Source: Akkermansiaceae bacterium UBA3385 (GTDB lineage Bacteria > Verrucomicrobiota > Verrucomicrobiia > Verrucomicrobiales > Akkermansiaceae). Taken from it: a DNA stretch of 18,683 nt. Location: NCBI GenBank assembly GCA_002358905.1, contig DEPT01000057.1, forward strand, positions 1 to 18,683, read 5' to 3'. The notes under the pieces are model-generated. The model did no database searches and was not told the DNA's origin. It saw nothing but the letters and a program-made list of their open reading frames with translations. Position numbers and translations under genes: made by a program. How positions within the stretch are numbered: position 1 is the stretch's first letter; every line of letters starts with the position of its first letter. Shown in pieces: positions 14,889-18,683 of this stretch.

Positions 14889-16130
14889 ATGAAGGATAAA
14901 CGCCTCAAAGTTCTGCTGGGCTGCTACGCCTGCGACCCCGGTTATGGCTCCGAACCGGGTATGGGCTGGAATTTCGTGAGCAACATTGCGAAGCACCATG
15001 ATGTGCATGCCATTGTTGAGGAAGGCGAGTTCAAGGAAACACTCACCCGGTTTGCAGCTGAGCATCCGGAAAAAGTGCAGAATATCACCTTCCACTTTGT
15101 GCGACGTACCCACCACGAAACATTGAGGAAGTTCTGGCCCCCCAGTTACTACTGGTTCTACCGGGCCTGGCACCGCAAGGCATACCTGCTGGCTAAAGAG
15201 CTGGATAAGACAGAAAACTTCGACATTGTTCACCAGGTGACCATTTCCGGATTTCGCGAGCCGGGCTTCCTGTGGAAACTGGGCAAGCCTTTCATCTGGG
15301 GGCCGCTGGGAGGATTTACAGATACTCCCTGGTGTCTGCTGAGCTGCCTGGGTGCGGTGGGCGCGCTGCACTTCGGCATCCGCAACGTGCTCAACGGCAT
15401 TCAGAAACGCTGGGGATTCTCTGCCAGGGCTGCTGCGCGACACGCTGCTGCCATTCTGACCAGCACCACTAAAGCCGTAGAAGAAATAAGAAGCTTCTGG
15501 GGTCGTGAGGCAGTGCTCATGAATGAGGTGGGGTTGGAGACCGGGCACACGCAGCACGCTCCCGTTGCACACGAGGAAGACACCCCGCTGCGCATCTGCT
15601 GGGCGGGAGAGCACATCCCCCGCAAGGCGCTGGATTTGCTGCTCCATGCCCTGCCCCACTGCAAGGAGAAAATGGAGTTGCACGTGCTCAGCAAAGGCCC
15701 CCGCATGCAGGCATGGAAACAACTGGCTCACCGCCTGGGGCTGGATGCCGTGGTCACTTTCCACGGTTTTGTGCCGCGCGAGGAGGCCTTCCGCATCATG
15801 AGTAGCAGCCATGTGTTCTGCATCACCAGCGTGCGGGAAGATACCTCCACCGTAGTATTTGAGGCCTTCCGCTATGGTCTGCCCATCATTGCCTTGGATC
15901 ATTGCGGCTTCTCCCATGTCATCAATGACCACTGCGGCATCAAAATTCCCATTTATTCCCGAAAACAGGTAATCTGCGACTACGCCCGCCACCTGGATTA
16001 TCTTGCCACTCATGAGAACAAGCGCCGGCAACTCTCTGCCGGCGCGCTGAGACGCTGCCAGGCCTTCACCTGGGATGCCAAGATGGCCACGCTGAATGAA
16101 ATCTACACGCGCGTCACGGCGTGCAGATAA
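14889..16130 (+). CDS. Glycosyltransferase family 4 protein
   Basis: A 413-residue GT-B fold transferase that probably adds a sugar from a nucleotide-sugar donor during polysaccharide or glycan synthesis. The N-terminal half has LLGCYACDPGYGSEPGMGWNFV (with the GSEPGMGW acceptor-side motif at 20-27), DIVHQVTISGFREPG, and FIWGPLGG (135-142). The C-terminal half has LRICWAGEHIPRKALDLLLHAL and SVREDTSTVVFEAFRYGLP, in which E317 and E325 form the E-x7-E motif. No membrane segment is obvious. The start at 14889 is 14 bases after a -10 hexamer. It converges on the minus-strand glycosyltransferase-like gene with only 4 bases between stops and no terminator. The sugar and acceptor cannot be read from sequence. 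Confidence 0.88.
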   Translation: MKDKRLKVLLGCYACDPGYGSEPGMGWNFVSNIAKHHDVHAIVEEGEFKETLTRFAAEHPEKVQNITFHFVRRTHHETLRKFWPPSYYWFYRAWHRKAYLLAKELDKTENFDIVHQVTISGFREPGFLWKLGKPFIWGPLGGFTDTPWCLLSCLGAVGALHFGIRNVLNGIQKRWGFSARAAARHAAAILTSTTKAVEEIRSFWGREAVLMNEVGLETGHTQHAPVAHEEDTPLRICWAGEHIPRKALDLLLHALPHCKEKMELHVLSKGPRMQAWKQLAHRLGLDAVVTFHGFVPREEAFRIMSSSHVFCITSVREDTSTVVFEAFRYGLPIIALDHCGFSHVINDHCGIKIPIYSRKQVICDYARHLDYLATHENKRRQLSAGALRRCQAFTWDAKMATLNEIYTRVTACR

Positions 16131-16134
16131 ATTA

Positions 16135-16947
16135 TCAACAGCTGCACCTCACCATCTTTGACCACGCTTTTCGTAATTTTCGCAAGAGGCGCTCCAGTGA
16201 GTGCAAAGTGATGCCCAGATCCCGCTTATCCCAGATGGGGTATTCCTTCATGGTTCTCCAATCGCGCGTGTTGTTCTCAGGCCATGTCTCACGGCCGGGC
16301 AGCAAGGCGGCACCATGCAACATGCAGAGGATGGAGAAAACGCTCTGGTCATGCCGATGTTCCACAAAACAAGGCAAATTAGGCAGTATGGAGGGGGTAT
16401 CGTCTACAAGGTGTATATCACGGCAAATGGCCAGCCATTCCTCCAAAAACGCCATACTGCCGGCATTTTTACGAACAAAGACATGTGTTGCGCATATCTG
16501 AGGTCTGGACAGAAGTTCATTTTGTCCGCTTACTCCCGTACGCTCCAGAAGATCCATTTTCGTAAAAGCACGAACGGAACAGTCCGGAGTGAGTTCAAAG
16601 CCGGCTATTCCCAATTCATTCTGCCGCAGTATCTCAGCATACTCCAGCATACGGATGCGCCCGCGGGGATTGAGGTGACAACCGGCATCCACATAATATA
16701 ACTCGTCTCCCTCGACCATGTCTTGCAGGGCCCGCCATATGACGTATGGTTTCCATATCCAGTATCCGAATCCGCGGACACCTCGCTTCAACAGATGCTT
16801 ATTTTCTTCTATGTAAGCCGCATCCAGGTCTTTTTCGGTCAGTGTTTCAATTTCGTCGAAAAACGCCATGGCGTGAGCCTGCTTCGCAATCCGGGTCAAT
16901 GCGCCCGTCAGTCGGGAATCAGCAAATGTGATAAACTTTCTCCTCAT
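16135..16947 (-). CDS. Putative GT-A-like glycosyltransferase of an uncharacterised family
   Basis: A 270-residue protein. The core RGFGYWIWKPYVIWRAL (57-73) followed by GDELYYVDAGCHLN (80-93) is a pattern I associate with polysaccharide-cluster proteins resembling GT-A transferases, where the YVDAG segment would take the place of a DxD metal site. Downstream are HRHDQSVFS (197-205), of a kind common near the end of GT-A domains, and a basic C-terminus (LERLLRKLRKAWSKM). I cannot name the family with certainty or say what it transfers. It begins 8 bases after the stop of the upstream GT2 gene, so the two are probably co-transcribed. The first codons ATGAGGAGAAAG encode MRRKF. It ends 4 bases from the converging GT4 stop. 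Confidence 0.7.
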   Translation of the reverse strand: MRRKFITFADSRLTGALTRIAKQAHAMAFFDEIETLTEKDLDAAYIEENKHLLKRGVRGFGYWIWKPYVIWRALQDMVEGDELYYVDAGCHLNPRGRIRMLEYAEILRQNELGIAGFELTPDCSVRAFTKMDLLERTGVSGQNELLSRPQICATHVFVRKNAGSMAFLEEWLAICRDIHLVDDTPSILPNLPCFVEHRHDQSVFSILCMLHGAALLPGRETWPENNTRDWRTMKEYPIWDKRDLGITLHSLERLLRKLRKAWSKMVRCSC

Positions 16948-16955
16948 ATCGTTCG

Positions 16956-17852
16956 TTATTTTTCTGCATCATCCGCAGTGGTCCGCATCCCCCAGTGTGC
17001 TGTGGGTCGATGAATACAATATGTATCCCGCACGTCCTTCTGAGGCATATAGATGGAATATTTTCCCGGCGCGGGGCTCAGCATGTCTGCTATGCGGCGC
17101 AACAGGTTGTTGACCCGGTAGGCTATACCATGCCGCCGAGATACATACCAAGGCAATCGGTACATTTCTGCATCCCATTCATTTTGGGAGGCCTGACTCC
17201 ATGCCAGGTTATCCCCCGTCACCGTAAACATGCTGGTAATCAATTGCGGCCTCACACAGAACCGTGGAGCCGAGTTCACAATTTCCCTGTAGAACAACAT
17301 ATCAGCCAACGCCCGATACCGGGTATCAAAACGAATGCCGCGCCTCAGGAATGTATCTACCCGGTGAAAACAGGCGCACGTAATGATTTCACACACGGTC
17401 TGACTTCGCCAGCGTGCCGGTTTCACAGGGCGTCGGTGGCATATATACCGGCTGTTCGCATCAACAATGATATAGGTGCCCAGCACAATTTCTGCCGCAG
17501 AATGCGCCTCAAATCCCTCAGAAACGCCTTTCAGCGCCCCGGGCAGGTATTGTTCATCACTATTGAGGTGCGCAGTTACTGCGGCATCTGAGGGCATTTT
17601 ATCCCATGCCTTGTTGATGGCATCATACATGCCGGCATCCTTGCCACTCTCATACGTAAACGTATAGTCCGGGCATGCCTGGTGCTCACGCTGCCATTCC
17701 TCCAGCCAGGCGGGGGTTCCGTCTGCCGAACCGCCATCCTGCACATGGTGGTGCACCTCCACCCCCTCCCCTGCCTGGTCTGCCACCGAGCGCACACAGC
17801 GCTCCAGCCAGTAGAGAGCATTAAACGTGGGAGTAACGATGTAGAACTTCAT
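16956..17852 (-). CDS. Glycosyltransferase family 2 protein
   Basis: A 298-residue GT-A transferase. It opens with MKFYIVTPTFNA, the nucleotide-sugar strand, then HHHVQDGGSADGT (34-46), GMYDAINK (74-81), and HLNSDEQYLPGAL (95-107), where the N-S-D-E holds the metal-binding aspartate (D99). FDTRYRALADMLFY (175-188) fits the acceptor-side ED-like motif region. No transmembrane segment is evident. It probably builds a polysaccharide or glycan with the two neighbouring transferases, although the substrate is unknown. The ATG at 17852 lies 12 bases beyond a TATACT element and has no Shine-Dalgarno sequence. The next gene follows after 8 bases. Confidence 0.88.
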   Translation of the reverse strand: MKFYIVTPTFNALYWLERCVRSVADQAGEGVEVHHHVQDGGSADGTPAWLEEWQREHQACPDYTFTYESGKDAGMYDAINKAWDKMPSDAAVTAHLNSDEQYLPGALKGVSEGFEAHSAAEIVLGTYIIVDANSRYICHRRPVKPARWRSQTVCEIITCACFHRVDTFLRRGIRFDTRYRALADMLFYREIVNSAPRFCVRPQLITSMFTVTGDNLAWSQASQNEWDAEMYRLPWYVSRRHGIAYRVNNLLRRIADMLSPAPGKYSIYMPQKDVRDTYCIHRPTAHWGMRTTADDAEK

Positions 17853-17864
17853 ACGCGCGGCATC

Positions 17865-17893
17865 AGTATACTTGTTTCCACCTGCATAGGCAA
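17865..17893 (-). promoter_or_regulatory. Predicted promoter of the minus-strand glycosyltransferase pair
   Basis: TTGCCT (17893-17888, 4/6), 17-bp spacer, TATACT (17870-17865, 5/6). Transcription would start near 17858, about 6 bases before the ATG at 17852. It begins right after the terminator of sdhB. Confidence 0.55.
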
Positions 17894-17897
17894 GATG

Positions 17898-17933
17898 AAA
17901 AGCCCGCCGGAGACTAATCTCCGGCGGGCTTTT
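17898..17933. terminator. Bidirectional rho-independent terminator after sdhB
   Basis: Perfect 16-bp inverted repeat (17898-17913 with 17918-17933) around CTAA, running AAAAGCCCGCCGGAGA on the left arm. It has A-run and T-run ends so it works on both strands. It ends sdhB and insulates the glycosyltransferase promoter 5 bases away. Confidence 0.93.
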
Positions 17934-17963
17934 AAGACGCTAATGGTACAAATGACCAGCTTA

Positions 17964-18683
17964 TCAGGCGAACACACCCACAGCCTCAGCGGCGCAGGCA
18001 ATCATGTAGTCGCGGTTAAGCTTGGCGATGTTATCCACGGAAATACCCTTCGGGCAAGCGGCTTCGCACTCATACTGGTTGGTGCAGTTGCCGAAACCAA
18101 GAGCATCCATCTGGCGCACCATGGCAAGCACACGCTTGTTCTTCTCCGGCTGCCCCTGAGGCAGCAGGTTCAGGTGAGCTGCCTTGGCAGAGGTGAAGAG
18201 CATTGCGGAGCTGTTCTTGCAGCTTGCCACACAGGCACCACAGCCTACACATGCAGCGGCGTCGAAAGCGGCATCAGCCGTCTTCTTGCGCACAGGCATG
18301 TTATTGGCATTCGGGGCAGAACCGGTGCGGATGTCCACGAAACCGCCAGCGGCGATGATATTGTCAAGAGCGGTACGGTCCACCATGAGGTCACGCAGCA
18401 GCGGGAATGCCTGAGCGCGGAAGGGTTCAATCCAGATGGTGTCGCCATCCTTGAACTGGCGCATATGCAGCTGGCAGGTGGTCACCTTCTTGCCGCCGTG
18501 CGGCACACCGTTGATGGTGAGGGAGCACATACCGCAGATACCTTCGCGGCAGTCGTGGTCGAACACGATGGGTTCCTTGCCTTCGTGTACGAGCTCCTCG
18601 TTCACGATGTCGAGCATTTCAAGGAAAGAAGCCTCATCCGGGATGTTCTTAGCCTTGTAAGTTTCAATGCGGCCCTGAGCCTG
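17964..18683 (-). CDS. sdhB: Succinate dehydrogenase/fumarate reductase iron-sulfur subunit (partial at right edge)
   Basis: The 3' 239 codons of a gene that runs off the window; the N-terminus is missing. The reading frame is open to the last base, and QAQGRIETYKAKNIPDEASFLE precedes the internal Met at 18617, so that Met is not the start. The [2Fe-2S] ligands are in HDCREGICGMC and the later TTC; the C-terminal half has CVGCGACVASC ([4Fe-4S]) and CTNQYECEAACPKG ([3Fe-4S]/[4Fe-4S] ligands). This subunit passes electrons from the flavoprotein to the membrane quinone. The HDCREGICGMC form is the type seen in non-classical SdhB sequences of Bacteroidota and related groups. By the usual order, sdhA and sdhC would lie beyond the right edge on the minus strand. 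Confidence 0.95.
   Translation of the reverse strand, partial: QAQGRIETYKAKNIPDEASFLEMLDIVNEELVHEGKEPIVFDHDCREGICGMCSLTINGVPHGGKKVTTCQLHMRQFKDGDTIWIEPFRAQAFPLLRDLMVDRTALDNIIAAGGFVDIRTGSAPNANNMPVRKKTADAAFDAAACVGCGACVASCKNSSAMLFTSAKAAHLNLLPQGQPEKNKRVLAMVRQMDALGFGNCTNQYECEAACPKGISVDNIAKLNRDYMIACAAEAVGVFA

Noticed and set aside
14022..16031. Minus-strand open frames of 263 and 392 codons opposite fabG and the GT4 gene
   Set aside because: The plus-strand genes have complete motifs; the reverse frames have none and cross strong terminators or promoters.
16135..16980. Possible recent horizontal transfer of the glycosyltransferase pair
   Set aside because: The region seems slightly richer in A and T, but I could not compute composition, and no mobile element, repeat or tRNA borders it.
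1..18683. CRISPR arrays, tRNA, rRNA, insertion sequences or phage att sites
   Set aside because: Searched by eye on both strands; no regularly spaced repeats, cloverleaf with CCA, transposase or long terminal inverted repeats were seen.

Overview
The window (about 54% GC by eye) most resembles a chromosomal segment of a Verrucomicrobiota bacterium, possibly an Akkermansia-like gut lineage. The assignment rests on four things seen together: ftsA-ftsZ with a divergent, long-tailed FtsZ next to mreB; a chlamydia-type phosphatidylserine decarboxylase; a SdhB of the HDCREGICGMC type; and several secreted or membrane proteins I cannot place in a family. No rRNA, tRNA, insertion sequence, phage gene or CRISPR array is visible, and no gene-free stretch exceeds about 300 bases. 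The species is inference.

Layout. (1) 1-4363, plus strand: a compact three-gene run of an AsmA-like membrane-anchored protein, a 77-aa IF-1-like OB-fold protein one base downstream, and an 813-aa U32 protein with two barrel-like halves. (2) 4401-7256: a secreted protein of unknown function and an alpha/beta hydrolase diverge from a 64-bp gap; the hydrolase converges on phosphatidylserine decarboxylase, sharing a TTAA double stop. (3) 7398-10287, minus strand: the ftsA-ftsZ operon. (4) 10385-11025: a small lipoprotein gene, divergent from mreB across a gap carrying promoters for both. (5) 11173-14795, plus strand: mreB, an RNase E/G gene and fabG. (6) 14889-17852: three glycosyltransferase-type genes, one on plus and a two-gene run on minus. 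(7) From 17964 to the right edge: the 3' part of sdhB.

Themes. The centre holds the shape and division machinery (FtsA, FtsZ, MreB) with membrane phospholipid and fatty-acid enzymes (PSD, FabG) and an RNase of the E/G family. The left operon pairs two proteins with plausible translation roles. The right side looks like polysaccharide or glycan assembly.

The most notable observations are: a FtsZ that departs from consensus in the T7 catalytic loop and other nucleotide-contact positions, with a roughly 185-residue acidic linker; a hydrolase whose nucleophile-elbow serine is aspartate; a divergent IF-1-like gene coupled to a tandem U32 protein; and a repeated promoter layout in which the -10 hexamer ends only 9-13 bases before the start codon, suggesting leaderless or nearly leaderless mRNAs. 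I see no obvious defence or mobile system.
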